A stretch of DNA of 64,000 bases from an uncultured Duncaniella sp. (lineage in GTDB: Bacteria > Bacteroidota > Bacteroidia > Bacteroidales > Muribaculaceae). Under the pieces are notes generated by a model. It was given only the letters and a program-made list of their open reading frames with translations. It was not told the DNA's origin and ran no database searches. Below are positions 16,059 through 25,246 of this stretch, in pieces (position 1 is the first letter of the stretch; the number at the start of each line of letters is the position of its first letter). The position numbers and the translations under genes are program-made. The stretch is taken from NCBI GenBank assembly GCA_910577335.1, contig CAJTMJ010000016.1, forward strand, positions 1-64,000. The letters are read 5' to 3'.

Positions 16059-17261
16059 ATGGATACAACGAAATTACAGCCTATCATGCAGAAATTCGTC
16101 GAGCTTATCAACGCCGACGGTGGTAAAATGCGTACTGCACTTGAAAAGGCACTTGAGATAGTTCACCAGAAAAATGTTGTGGAGTACATGAACATCCGCA
16201 CACTTGACGACTATATCGAATGGAACGATAAAAACCTTACAACCCCTTGGCTTGAAAACCGTTACGGTACAGCAACACTTGAGAAGTTCAAGACAATGTA
16301 CTATCTTCTCGATGTAGCTCCTGTGGGTCAGTATCAGAATCCTGAGGTACCTCGTCCAACCGACCCCGCCCTTACTCCGCTGTCAGAATGGATGCGTGAG
16401 TATCAGATAGCTCTTGGTCAGTGGATGGACAACCCTGCTCAGCTCACACCTGAGGTTGAGAAGTCGTTCATGGAAGCTGCTACTTACAACATGGATGAAT
16501 ATGTACGTCCGCGTGGCGGTTGGAAGACTGTCAACCAGCTCTTCGCCCGTCGTACAAAACCGGGTTACCGTCCTATCGCCGCTATTGACGACTCGCGTGT
16601 CATAGTATCTCCGGCTGAAAGCACATTTGCAGGTCAGTGGGAAGTAAACTCCAACACAGCCGTTAATATCAAGGGTCTTTACTGGCAGATTCAGGAATTG
16701 CTTGAAGGCAGCCAGTACAAGGATTGCTTCAAGGGTGGTCAGTGGACTCACTCATTCCTTAACACTTACGACTATCACCGTCAGCACGCTCCTGTGGCAG
16801 GTACTGTGGTAGAATCAAGAGTTATTCAGGGTGCCGTATACGTACAGATGGTGCTTAAACCTGTAGAGGGTCAGAAAGATCTTCAGACAATCGTAGGCAA
16901 CACTGTGGCTGTTAATCCTGACACCGCCAACAAGGACTTCAAGATCGATGCTCCTGACTCGGCAGGTTATGAATTTATGCAGACCCGTGGTGTGATCATC
17001 ATTGATAGCCCGATCGGTCTTGTGGCTGTTTGTCCTATCGGTATGGGACAGGTTTCTTCTGTAATTCCTACCGCTGAGGTTGGTAGAACACTTTACAAGG
17101 GTGAGGAAATCAGCTACTTCCAGTTTGGCGGTTCTGACTGCTGTATGGCATTCCAGGAAAAGAGCAATGTAAGCTTCACTGCTCAGCCCGGCGTACACTA
17201 CAAGGTCGGCACTCGTATCGCTCAGGCGTTTCCTGTGATTGACCCATATAAGAAATTCTAA
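16059..17261 (+). CDS. Soluble phosphatidylserine-decarboxylase-like protein, copy 2
   Basis: This 400-residue tandem paralogue follows copy 1 by 49 bases. It keeps the PSD motifs DYHRQHAP and FGGS (predicted pyruvoyl Ser359) and the same N-terminal helical domain. It differs by an insertion of about 14 residues before the AGYEFMQTRG segment and by a Cys pair right after the cleavage site (FGGSDCC). Retention of both catalytic motifs in both copies argues against decay and for two substrates or a hetero-oligomer. It is followed by a region with three hairpins before the transporter gene. Confidence 0.8.
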   Translation: MDTTKLQPIMQKFVELINADGGKMRTALEKALEIVHQKNVVEYMNIRTLDDYIEWNDKNLTTPWLENRYGTATLEKFKTMYYLLDVAPVGQYQNPEVPRPTDPALTPLSEWMREYQIALGQWMDNPAQLTPEVEKSFMEAATYNMDEYVRPRGGWKTVNQLFARRTKPGYRPIAAIDDSRVIVSPAESTFAGQWEVNSNTAVNIKGLYWQIQELLEGSQYKDCFKGGQWTHSFLNTYDYHRQHAPVAGTVVESRVIQGAVYVQMVLKPVEGQKDLQTIVGNTVAVNPDTANKDFKIDAPDSAGYEFMQTRGVIIIDSPIGLVAVCPIGMGQVSSVIPTAEVGRTLYKGEEISYFQFGGSDCCMAFQEKSNVSFTAQPGVHYKVGTRIAQAFPVIDPYKKF

Positions 17262-17350
17262 CAGATCTCCGTCAAGTATCGCCGTTTGTGCGGCGAATGG
17301 AATGAACTCTCATCAGGTATTATGACAGGTTCATTATGACGACGAATTAT

Positions 17351-17397
17351 GATGCTGCAAAGATGGGTCATAGTCCCCGTCCTTGCGGCATCTTTTT
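17351..17397 (+). terminator. Terminator or attenuator between the decarboxylases and the antiporter
   Basis: A stem of about 17 bp, 17351-17367 with 17375-17391, has three mismatched or wobble positions and ends in a T tract (TTTTTATT). Two smaller dyads precede it: CGCCG/CGGCG around 17282-17295 and AATGAAC/GTTCATT at 17301-17307 and 17329-17335. Because the antiporter gene starts only 34 bases later on the same strand, partial termination could set decarboxylase levels above transporter levels. Confidence 0.8.
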
Positions 17398-17430
17398 ATT
17401 AATCGTATCCTATAAAAAACTATTTAATAT

Positions 17431-19041
17431 ATGGCAACATCTGATAAACCGGCTACGCCTTCTGTAACGTCTACGGGCAAAGTGCCGTCGGCAGGCGGCA
17501 AATCGGGGGGTGCGAAGAAGGCTACAGTCACGATGATTGGTATGGCAATCATGATTGTCACCACCATTCTGAGTCTTCGAGGGCTTTCATCACAAGCCGA
17601 ATACGGCTACACATCCATATTCTGGTATGTCCTTTCAGCAATATTGTTCCTAATCCCGTTTTCGCTTGTCTGTGCCGAGCTTGCGTCTACCTACACTAAG
17701 AGCGGAGGTCTGTTCCGCTGGGTGTCTGAGGCGTTCGGAGCACGTTGGGGATGGGCTGCAATGTATCTTGAATGGATGACAGTGGTGATCTGGTTCCCGT
17801 CAGTATTGATGTTCGGAGCCGTGTCACTCGCATACGTTTTCTGGCCCGAGACCTTTGACACACATCTTGCGTCAAACACAATCTACACTTTGATAATAGT
17901 TCTCGCTGTATATTGGCTCAGCACATTCAACTGTTTCCGTGGTATGCGAAACGCCAATAAACTTTCAACCCTCGGCGGTCTGTTCGGTACCATTATCCCG
18001 GGTGCTATTCTTATCATTCTTGGTATAGTCTATATTTGTACAGGTGGTGAGAATTTCATACCTACCGACCGTTCATTCTGGCCCGACTTCACAAAATACA
18101 GCACAATAGTGCTTGCCGCCTCTATCTTCCTGTTCTACGGAGGTATGGAGATGCAGGCAGTGCATGTGAACTCTATGCAGAACCCGCAGCGTGATTTCCC
18201 GCGTGCCGCATTGGTGGCTGTGGTGATTATTCTTGCAGTGTTTATCCTCGGTACTCTTGCCATCGGGTTTGTGATGCCTGAGAAGGAGATCAATCTTCTC
18301 CAAAGCTTGCTCGTGGCTTACAATAGCCTTTGGGCACATCTCGGATGTCCTTGGCTCGGTAATGTTCTCGCTCTGTTTGTGACCTTCGGTGTCATCGGTC
18401 AGGTGAGTGTGATTATAGCAGGTCCTTCCACAGGTATTCTTGCCGTTGGTAAAGCCGGTTATCTGCCGCATTCACTTCAGAAAGTAAATAAGAATGGTGT
18501 TCAGACCAATATTCTTTGGGTACAGGGTTTGATCGTGACTATCCTTGCACTTGTCCTCATTGTGCTCCCTTCTGTTCAGAGTGCCTATCAGGTGATGAGT
18601 CAGATGGCGACTGTGACCTATCTTGTGCTTGTGATCATGATTTACTGCGCTTTCTTCCGCTTGCGTCACACTGAGAGTAAAGTGAGAAGAGGTTACAGAG
18701 TGCCCGGCGGTAATTTTGGCAAATGGCTTGTGACACTTGTGGGTGTCGGTGGCGCAGTTGCCGCACTTGTTTTAAGCTTCCTTCCCCCGGGTCAGATCAA
18801 CACCGGTAGCCCTGTGGTATATATCGCCATATTGCTTATAGGCTCCATCATTATCGTGGCTATTCCGTTTATCATCTACGCTAAACGTAAACCGTCATGG
18901 CATGATGCCAATTCCGACTTCTATCCCTTCAATTGGATGATAGAAGGTCGTAAGCCTGACGAAGTTTCAAAGTGGCCCGAAAATTATGTGCCTACTCAGG
19001 ATGAAATTGAAAAAGCATTCAAGGAAGAGGATCAAAGTTAA
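17431..19041 (+). CDS. APC-family amino acid antiporter (GadC-like)
   Basis: This 536-residue inner-membrane protein has about 12 hydrophobic segments of the amino acid-polyamine-organocation superfamily. The early region (SLVCAELASTYTKSGGLFRW) matches the glutamate:GABA antiporter branch, in which a substrate amino acid is exchanged for its decarboxylation product. A hydrophilic C-terminal tail of about 50 residues (from RKPSWHD) recalls the C-plug that closes GadC at neutral pH. The N-terminus has a 30-residue Ser/Gly/Lys-rich extension before the first helix. Position after two decarboxylase-like genes supports exchange of their substrate and product. Confidence 0.87.
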   Translation: MATSDKPATPSVTSTGKVPSAGGKSGGAKKATVTMIGMAIMIVTTILSLRGLSSQAEYGYTSIFWYVLSAILFLIPFSLVCAELASTYTKSGGLFRWVSEAFGARWGWAAMYLEWMTVVIWFPSVLMFGAVSLAYVFWPETFDTHLASNTIYTLIIVLAVYWLSTFNCFRGMRNANKLSTLGGLFGTIIPGAILIILGIVYICTGGENFIPTDRSFWPDFTKYSTIVLAASIFLFYGGMEMQAVHVNSMQNPQRDFPRAALVAVVIILAVFILGTLAIGFVMPEKEINLLQSLLVAYNSLWAHLGCPWLGNVLALFVTFGVIGQVSVIIAGPSTGILAVGKAGYLPHSLQKVNKNGVQTNILWVQGLIVTILALVLIVLPSVQSAYQVMSQMATVTYLVLVIMIYCAFFRLRHTESKVRRGYRVPGGNFGKWLVTLVGVGGAVAALVLSFLPPGQINTGSPVVYIAILLIGSIIIVAIPFIIYAKRKPSWHDANSDFYPFNWMIEGRKPDEVSKWPENYVPTQDEIEKAFKEEDQS

Positions 19042-19060
19042 AATTTAATCAAAACGGAAT

Positions 19061-20389
19061 ATGAAAATTAATACCGGAAAAGGGCAAATCTCCCTTATGA
19101 CTTTGATCGCTATATGGTCAATTTCTCTGACTGTCAATCTCCCGGGACTCGCTATAACGCCGATGCTCGGAAACCTTGACAAAATATTCCCTCATACGTC
19201 AGAACTTGAGATACAGCTTCTCACGGTATTGCCTAACCTTTTCATTATTCCATTCGTACTCCTTTCCGGCAAACTTTCATTGTCGAAAAGTAAAATCAGC
19301 ATTGTAGTGGTTGCCCTCGCCATTTATTTGGCGGGGGGAATCCTCTATCTTTTTGCCGATAGTATGGTACAGCTGATAATCATAAGTTGTATCCTCGGAA
19401 TGGGATGTGGATTGCTGATACCGCTCGCCGCCGGATTGCTTGCCGACACGTTTGTGGGGAAGTATCGTATGCGTCAGCTTGGTATCAAGTCGGGCATATC
19501 GAATATTGCATTGGTGGTCGCCACATTTATTGTTGGTTGGCTTAACCGTGGCAATTGGCATCTGCCGTTTCTCGTCTATCTTATCCCGGCGATTCCACTC
19601 GTTCTGTCGGTATTCTTAAGGGGTATCCCTAAGGCTGACCTGAATCCGCCTGTAGTCACTCCGACACCTCGCGTGAAGGCTTCGGTAAATGTAGCTGCAA
19701 TGGCTACAGTTGCAGGCACTCCCGCTCAGGCGATACATGCAGCACCGCCGGTTGCCGGTTCGGATAATTATGGCAAGATAGGGAAAGTTAAAGACGATTT
19801 TATTATCTCAAGACTATGGTCCCTGATAGCTGTCTATTTTTTTGTGTGCTACGCCACAGTGATAGTAAGTTATTACTCTCCGTTCCTGATGCAGAGTGAA
19901 GGGATGAGTGATTCCGAAGTGGGTACAATAACAGCTATTTTCTTCCTTGCTGTCTTCCTTCCGGGATTTATCCTCCCGTTTATCGTAAAGCTCTTTAAGC
20001 AAGGCACATTGATAGTATCCTCCTTGGTAATGAGCGTGGGTATTATTCTGATGGTTCTTGGGAAACATTTCGGCATAATGTGCGTGGCATCTGTACTGGT
20101 AGGTTTCGGATATGGCGTGTTCCAGCCCCTTATCTATGATAAGGCGACTCAGATAGTGACCGTCCCGGCTAAAGCCACACTGGCTCTTGCATTTGTCCTT
20201 GCGGCAAATTACATCTCCATAAGTGCCACCCCTTTCATAGTCGATTTCTTCAGGTCGATATTTGACCCTCACCATCTTGTCAATAGTTTCCCATTCATAC
20301 TCAACTCGATCCTGCTTGTCATTTTCACTGTTGTAGTATTGATATTTCGTAAATCATTTGTGTTCCGTATAGACACATCATATTACTAA
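19061..20389 (+). CDS. MFS transporter
   Basis: This 442-residue protein has 12 predicted membrane helices split by a hydrophilic central loop of about 60 residues near 190-250. The loop between helices 2 and 3 (SGKLSLSKSKISI) and the cytoplasmic stretch after helix 4 (ADTFVGKYRMRQ) fit the major facilitator pattern. The sequence does not give the substrate. It begins 19 bases after the antiporter stop and ends 19 bases before the porin, so all three are one transcript. It could import the amino acid or export the amine made by the upstream enzymes. Confidence 0.85.
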   Translation: MKINTGKGQISLMTLIAIWSISLTVNLPGLAITPMLGNLDKIFPHTSELEIQLLTVLPNLFIIPFVLLSGKLSLSKSKISIVVVALAIYLAGGILYLFADSMVQLIIISCILGMGCGLLIPLAAGLLADTFVGKYRMRQLGIKSGISNIALVVATFIVGWLNRGNWHLPFLVYLIPAIPLVLSVFLRGIPKADLNPPVVTPTPRVKASVNVAAMATVAGTPAQAIHAAPPVAGSDNYGKIGKVKDDFIISRLWSLIAVYFFVCYATVIVSYYSPFLMQSEGMSDSEVGTITAIFFLAVFLPGFILPFIVKLFKQGTLIVSSLVMSVGIILMVLGKHFGIMCVASVLVGFGYGVFQPLIYDKATQIVTVPAKATLALAFVLAANYISISATPFIVDFFRSIFDPHHLVNSFPFILNSILLVIFTVVVLIFRKSFVFRIDTSYY

Positions 20390-20408
20390 TCGCATAAAAA
20401 ATCCATAT

Positions 20409-21713
20409 ATGATTTCGTTTTTACGTGTAGGTGCGCTTGTCCTGACATTGTGCGCATCTCAGATCATAATGGCTCAGGGACATCCTGCCCGAAAGGATAA
20501 TACCGGCGTGACAGTGTTGAATCACATTGCGGGAGAAAACCCCGACACAGCCGAGATCCATAAAAAGTTTGTGGAGAATGCCCCTGCTGTCTATAATATA
20601 CCCGGCGCTCCGAGGTTTGCCATTATCGGTAAGGAGCGTAAGTTTTATCTTGGTATAGGCGGGACGCTTAAAGCAACAGTGTCGTATGATTGGGGCGACC
20701 CTATTGATAATGCTTTTGACTTTACAACTTCTGCCATCCCTATGAATCCCCGCAAGGGCGATGACGGGCTTGTGCAGTTTAGCGCTGCAACCAGCGGTAT
20801 GTTTATCAACTTTGTGGCATTGCCCGGAAATGAAAATCAGGTCGGGGCATATATTAATTTCAACCTCACCGGTGGAAACGATTATGGCTTTGACTTGCAG
20901 TATGCCTACTTGAAGTACAGAGGTATCACAGCCGGTTATAATTATAGTCTGTTCTCTGATATGGCGGCTGCCCCTCCAAGCATCGATAACGAAGGTCCGT
21001 GTGGTTTCACAGCCATACCCAATGGTGTGCTGGATTACACTTTGGATATAAATTCTCATTGGAAAGTGGCTGCCGGACTCGAATTGCCTATGGTTTCGGC
21101 TACTACAAGCGATAAGAATTATATCGTTAACCAACGTGTCCCTGATATCCCTGCATACGTTCAGTATTCATGGGGTGGAGGTAGCAGCTGGTTGAGATTC
21201 TCGGCTATACTCCGTAACATGCTTTATAGAGATGTCCCGGCTGACCGTAACAGAGATATGATAGGGTGGGGTATTAAAATGAGCGGAAGCGCTACATTAT
21301 GCCCTGTGGTCACTACCTACTGGCAAGCAGCCTACGGCAAAGGTATCACAAGCTATTTCCAAGACCTGTACGAAGGCGGACTTGACATGGTTCCTGATGC
21401 AGAGGATAATGGTAAATTGACAACGGTCAAGGCTTGGGGCGGATATGCAGGTATCCAATACAATATTTCACCGACCGTTTTTATCACTACCACCTATAGC
21501 CATTTGCGTAACTATGCTCCGAATTACACCCAAGGCACCACACCATGGGGTGAGCAATACAAATATGCGCAATATGCGCTTGCCAATGTGATGTGGACTA
21601 TCAAGCCCGGCATACAGTGCGGTCTTGAATACATATATGGCAGGAGAGTGGATATGTCAGGTGTATCTCACCACGACAATCGTCTGCAGACCATGCTTTG
21701 TTTAAGCTTCTAA
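20409..21713 (+). CDS. Outer-membrane porin, DcaP-like
   Basis: This 434-residue protein has a signal peptide ending near IIMAQG and a beta-barrel C-terminus that closes with a terminal Phe (LCLSF). After a ~60-residue periplasmic N-terminal part, the first barrel strand region (YLGIGGTLKATVSYDW) resembles DcaP-type trimeric porins for small carboxylates. Aromatic-girdled alternating strands run throughout. Its place at the end of the decarboxylase-transporter operon suggests it admits the substrate across the outer membrane. The family call is moderate; the outer-membrane location is secure. Confidence 0.78.
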   Translation: MISFLRVGALVLTLCASQIIMAQGHPARKDNTGVTVLNHIAGENPDTAEIHKKFVENAPAVYNIPGAPRFAIIGKERKFYLGIGGTLKATVSYDWGDPIDNAFDFTTSAIPMNPRKGDDGLVQFSAATSGMFINFVALPGNENQVGAYINFNLTGGNDYGFDLQYAYLKYRGITAGYNYSLFSDMAAAPPSIDNEGPCGFTAIPNGVLDYTLDINSHWKVAAGLELPMVSATTSDKNYIVNQRVPDIPAYVQYSWGGGSSWLRFSAILRNMLYRDVPADRNRDMIGWGIKMSGSATLCPVVTTYWQAAYGKGITSYFQDLYEGGLDMVPDAEDNGKLTTVKAWGGYAGIQYNISPTVFITTTYSHLRNYAPNYTQGTTPWGEQYKYAQYALANVMWTIKPGIQCGLEYIYGRRVDMSGVSHHDNRLQTMLCLSF

Positions 21714-21729
21714 AGATTTTAGTATAAGA

Positions 21730-21767
21730 AAGGTCGGGAGTGCAAATTTTGCGCCCCAGACCTTTTT
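21730..21767 (+). terminator. Terminator after the porin
   Basis: AAGGTC at 21730-21735 pairs with GACCTT at about 21758-21763, with GGG/CCC pairing inside, and a run of T follows. It closes the decarboxylase-transporter operon. Confidence 0.82.
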
Positions 21768-21810
21768 ATTTAACTGACTTGACTTCTTATAAGAAGTTCA
21801 TACGTATTTC

Positions 21811-22980
21811 TTACAGAGCAAGACGATAGATTTCAGCTGTCTCCGCTGATGTTAGCGGATAGTAACCTCCTATGCGTGCGCCTTTGTTCTCATGCAGTTT
21901 TGCCACGAGTAAGTCTATGTCCGGATCAGGCACACCCAACTGCTCAAATGTCACAGGCAGACCTATGGAGCTGAAGAAATTCCGTAAGCGACCTATTCCT
22001 TGGAGTGCGGCTTCCCGGTCGTTGACCGTATCGATACCGAATACACGTCTGCCGAACTGAGCTATCTTTGCCGGGCAATGTTCTGCCATATAAGTCATCC
22101 ATGCCGGTGTGATTACGGCAAGTCCTGCGCCATGGGTTACACCGTAGACTGCGCTCACTTCATGCTCCATGAAGTGCGATACCCAATCCTCTGCACGTCC
22201 GGTGCCACAAAGCCCGTTGTGGGCAAGTGTTCCGCTCCAGAGTATGTTGGCTCTCGCATCGTAATCGGTAGGATTGGCAATCACCTTGGGCGCTTCCTCA
22301 ATAATAGCTTTCAGAAGACCTTCGGCAAGGCGGTCGGTGACTTCGACATTTTCTGTCTGAGAGAAATAACGCTCAAAAATGTGCGCCATCATATCTGCTA
22401 TACCGCTGGCTGTCTGATAGGGTGGGAGGGTGAAAGTAATCTCGGGATTCAAACAAGCGAATTTCGGGCGCAGTGCTGATTCGGTGCGTAGCGACAGTTT
22501 GTGCAACCCTTCCACTTTGGTGATCACAGAGTTTCCACTCCCTTCGCTTCCAGCCGCAGGAATGGTGAGGACAACACCTAAAGGCAATGCCTCCTTCACA
22601 GTCTTTTTACCGCAGTAAAAATCCCAAAAATCACCATTATAAGGCACTCCACACGCTATAGCCTTGGCAGTGTCAATAGCCGAACCGCCGCCCACAGCTA
22701 CCAATCCGTCAATTTTCTCTGCCCGTGCCATTCCGATACCCTCATAAACCTTTGTGTCTATAGGGTTAGGCTGCACTCCACCGAATTCAACTGTCTTTAT
22801 GCCGGCTGATTTCAGAGAATCTTTCACACGTTCTATGAGTCCGCTTCTCACTGCTGACCCCATGCCGTAGACTATCATGACCCGATGTGCGCCCATTGCT
22901 TTGGTGAGTTCACCCACCTGCTCTTCGGCACCTCGTCCGAATACATAGTGTGTCGGACTGTAAAAACTGAAATTATTCAT
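21811..22980 (-). CDS. Iron-containing alcohol dehydrogenase (BdhA/YqhD-like)
   Basis: This 389-residue protein, from the ATG at 22980 (MNNFSFYSPT), is an NAD(P)H-dependent group III alcohol dehydrogenase. It has the nucleotide motif GGGSAIDTAKAIA and metal-site motifs ADMMAHIFE and HFMEHEVSAVYGVTHGAGLA, which supply the Asp and three His ligands. Family members reduce aldehydes or butanal-type substrates in the cytoplasm. The in-frame ATG at 22989 would add three residues. It converges with the porin gene and is separated from mutB by a terminator, so it is probably transcribed alone. Confidence 0.9.
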   Translation of the reverse strand: MNNFSFYSPTHYVFGRGAEEQVGELTKAMGAHRVMIVYGMGSAVRSGLIERVKDSLKSAGIKTVEFGGVQPNPIDTKVYEGIGMARAEKIDGLVAVGGGSAIDTAKAIACGVPYNGDFWDFYCGKKTVKEALPLGVVLTIPAAGSEGSGNSVITKVEGLHKLSLRTESALRPKFACLNPEITFTLPPYQTASGIADMMAHIFERYFSQTENVEVTDRLAEGLLKAIIEEAPKVIANPTDYDARANILWSGTLAHNGLCGTGRAEDWVSHFMEHEVSAVYGVTHGAGLAVITPAWMTYMAEHCPAKIAQFGRRVFGIDTVNDREAALQGIGRLRNFFSSIGLPVTFEQLGVPDPDIDLLVAKLHENKGARIGGYYPLTSAETAEIYRLAL

Positions 22981-22990
22981 AAATCGCATT

Positions 22991-23051
22991 AAAAATAAAG
23001 GTTTAGATAACCCTTTGGGCGGTTAACACCCGAAGCAATTATCTAAACCTT
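22991..23051 (-). terminator. Terminator after mutB
   Basis: Exact 12-base arms, AAGGTTTAGATA at 22998-23009 and TATCTAAACCTT at 23040-23051, form a stem; on the minus strand a T-rich tail follows (TTTATTTTTAA). It lies about 35 bases after the mutB stop and just before the dehydrogenase start. Confidence 0.88.
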
Positions 23052-23086
23052 GAATTTGTCAATCTCTAAATTCTAACTATCCGAGA

Positions 23087-25222
23087 TTATTCCTCTCCGT
23101 TAAGAAGTTCGAGCATCTTGATAGCTGATACAGGGATGCGTGTGCCGGGACCGAAGATAGCGGCAACGCCAGCCTTGTAAAGGAAGTCATAGTCCTGAGC
23201 GGGGATCACACCGCCGGCTGTAACCATGATGTCATCTCTGCCGAGTTTCTTAAGTTCCTCGATAACCTGAGGTATGAGGGTCTTGTGACCGGCAGCGAGT
23301 GAAGATACACCGAGGATATGAACGTCGTTTTCAACTGCCTGACGGGCTGCTTCAGCCGGAGTCTGGAAGAGCGGACCCATATCCACGTCAAAACCGCAGT
23401 CGGCATAACCGGTAGCAACCACTTTGGCACCACGGTCGTGACCGTCCTGTCCCATCTTGGCAATCATGATACGGGGTTGACGACCTTCGCGTTTAGCGAA
23501 TTCTTCACACATCTGCTGAGCCTTTACAAAGTCAGGATCTTGCTTGGTTTCTGATGAGTACACGCCTGAAATAGTTCTGATTACTGCTTTATATCTGCCA
23601 ACGACTTCTTCGCAGGCATCTGAAATTTCACCGAGTGTCGCACGGAGACCTGCAGCCTTGACAGCGAGGTCGAGAAGATTGCCCTTCTTGGTGCGTACAC
23701 ATTCGGTAATGTCGGCAAGTGCTTTCTTGACTGCTTCCTCGTCACGATGAGCCTTCAGGTCAACAAGACGGGCTACTTGGTCCTTACGTACCTCGGTGTT
23801 GTCGATTTCGAGGATGTCGATAGGATCTTCGTGGTCAAGACGATACTTGTTGATACCTACGATAGTCTGACGGCCTGAGTCGATACGAGCCTGAGTACGT
23901 GCTGAAGCCTCTTCGATACGCATCTTCGGAAGACCTGATTCGATAGCCTTAGCCATACCGCCGAGTTTCTCGATTTCCTGAATGTGTTCCCATGCGCGGT
24001 GTGCTATCTCGTTGGTGAGAGCTTCCACGTAGTAAGAACCGCCCCACGGGTCAACCTGCTTGGTGACCATGGTTTCTTCCTGAATGTATATCTGAGTGTT
24101 ACGTGCGATACGTGCTGAGAAGTCGGTCGGAAGTGCGATAGCCTCGTCGAGTGCGTTGGTGTGGAGCGACTGAGTGTGACCCAATGCTGCACCCATAGCC
24201 TCGATACAAGTACGTCCTACGTTGTTGAACGGATCCTGCTCGGTAAGTGACCATCCTGAGGTCTGTGAGTGTGTACGGAGCGCAAGTGATTTCGGGTTCT
24301 TCGGGTTGAACTGTTTTACAATCTTCGCCCAAAGCAGACGAGCCGCACGCATCTTGGCTACTTCCATGAAGTAGTTCATACCGATAGCCCAGAAGAATGA
24401 GAGACGGGGTGCGAATGCGTCAATGTCGATACCTGCGTTGATACCTGCGCGGAGATATTCAAGACCGTCGGCAAGAGTGTATGCAAGTTCTATATCACAG
24501 GTTGCACCTGCTTCCTGCATGTGGTAACCTGAGATTGATATAGAGTTGAACTTAGGCATGTTCTGCGAAGTGTACTCGAAGATATCAGCGATGATTCGCA
24601 TAGAGAATTCCGGCGGGTAAATGTATGTGTTACGCACCATGAATTCCTTGAGGATGTCGTTCTGGATAGTACCAGCCATCTCTTCAAGCTTGGCGCCCTG
24701 TTCAAGACCTGCATTGATGTAGAATGCGAGTACCGGAAGAACGGCACCGTTCATAGTCATTGACACAGACATCTTGTTTAAAGGTATACCTTCGAAAAGC
24801 ACCTTCATGTCTTCAAGCGAGCAGATAGATACACCAGCCTTACCTACGTCACCAACCACACGTTCATGGTCAGCGTCATATCCACGGTGTGTGGCAAGGT
24901 CAAATGCTACTGAAAGACCTTTCTGACCTGAAGCAAGATTACGGCGATAGAAAGCGTTTGATTCAGCTGCCGTAGAGAAACCTGCGTACTGGCGGATGGT
25001 CCAAGGACGCAAAGGATACATGGCGCTGTACGGACCGCGGAGGAATGGGGGAATACCTGAAACATAGTTCAAGTGTTCAAGTCCTTCAAGGTCCTGCTTT
25101 GTATAAATGGGCTTGACAGGGATAAGTTCAGGGGTAAGCCATTCTTCCCCTGTGGTTTCGGGGACATGGAGGTCACCGAATGCGTCTTTTACAATGTCAA
25201 TATCTTTGAAATTGGGTTTCAT
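23087..25222 (-). CDS. mutB: Methylmalonyl-CoA mutase, large subunit
   Basis: This 711-residue catalytic subunit interconverts succinyl-CoA and (R)-methylmalonyl-CoA with adenosylcobalamin, a step of propionate formation in Bacteroidetes. The N-terminal TIM barrel (to about 540) holds the substrate site. The C-terminal cobalamin domain has the lower-ligand motif DGHDRG with His595, then the GVSSLAAGHK and AGGVIPAQDY segments of the B12-binding Rossmann fold. It begins 24 bases after the stop of the small-subunit gene. Confidence 0.97.
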   Translation of the reverse strand: MKPNFKDIDIVKDAFGDLHVPETTGEEWLTPELIPVKPIYTKQDLEGLEHLNYVSGIPPFLRGPYSAMYPLRPWTIRQYAGFSTAAESNAFYRRNLASGQKGLSVAFDLATHRGYDADHERVVGDVGKAGVSICSLEDMKVLFEGIPLNKMSVSMTMNGAVLPVLAFYINAGLEQGAKLEEMAGTIQNDILKEFMVRNTYIYPPEFSMRIIADIFEYTSQNMPKFNSISISGYHMQEAGATCDIELAYTLADGLEYLRAGINAGIDIDAFAPRLSFFWAIGMNYFMEVAKMRAARLLWAKIVKQFNPKNPKSLALRTHSQTSGWSLTEQDPFNNVGRTCIEAMGAALGHTQSLHTNALDEAIALPTDFSARIARNTQIYIQEETMVTKQVDPWGGSYYVEALTNEIAHRAWEHIQEIEKLGGMAKAIESGLPKMRIEEASARTQARIDSGRQTIVGINKYRLDHEDPIDILEIDNTEVRKDQVARLVDLKAHRDEEAVKKALADITECVRTKKGNLLDLAVKAAGLRATLGEISDACEEVVGRYKAVIRTISGVYSSETKQDPDFVKAQQMCEEFAKREGRQPRIMIAKMGQDGHDRGAKVVATGYADCGFDVDMGPLFQTPAEAARQAVENDVHILGVSSLAAGHKTLIPQVIEELKKLGRDDIMVTAGGVIPAQDYDFLYKAGVAAIFGPGTRIPVSAIKMLELLNGEE

Positions 25223-25246
25223 AATTATATAGGGGTTGAACGGTTC

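Noticed and set aside
14855..17261. Ordinary phospholipid biosynthesis phosphatidylserine decarboxylases
   Set aside because: Two tandem copies with an added N-terminal helical domain, no membrane anchor, no pssA neighbour and a linked amino-acid antiporter argue against it, though it cannot be fully excluded without assay.
20421..21134. 237-codon minus-strand frame
   Set aside because: It is a shadow of the porin gene; the plus-strand product has a signal peptide and barrel pattern, the shadow has neither.
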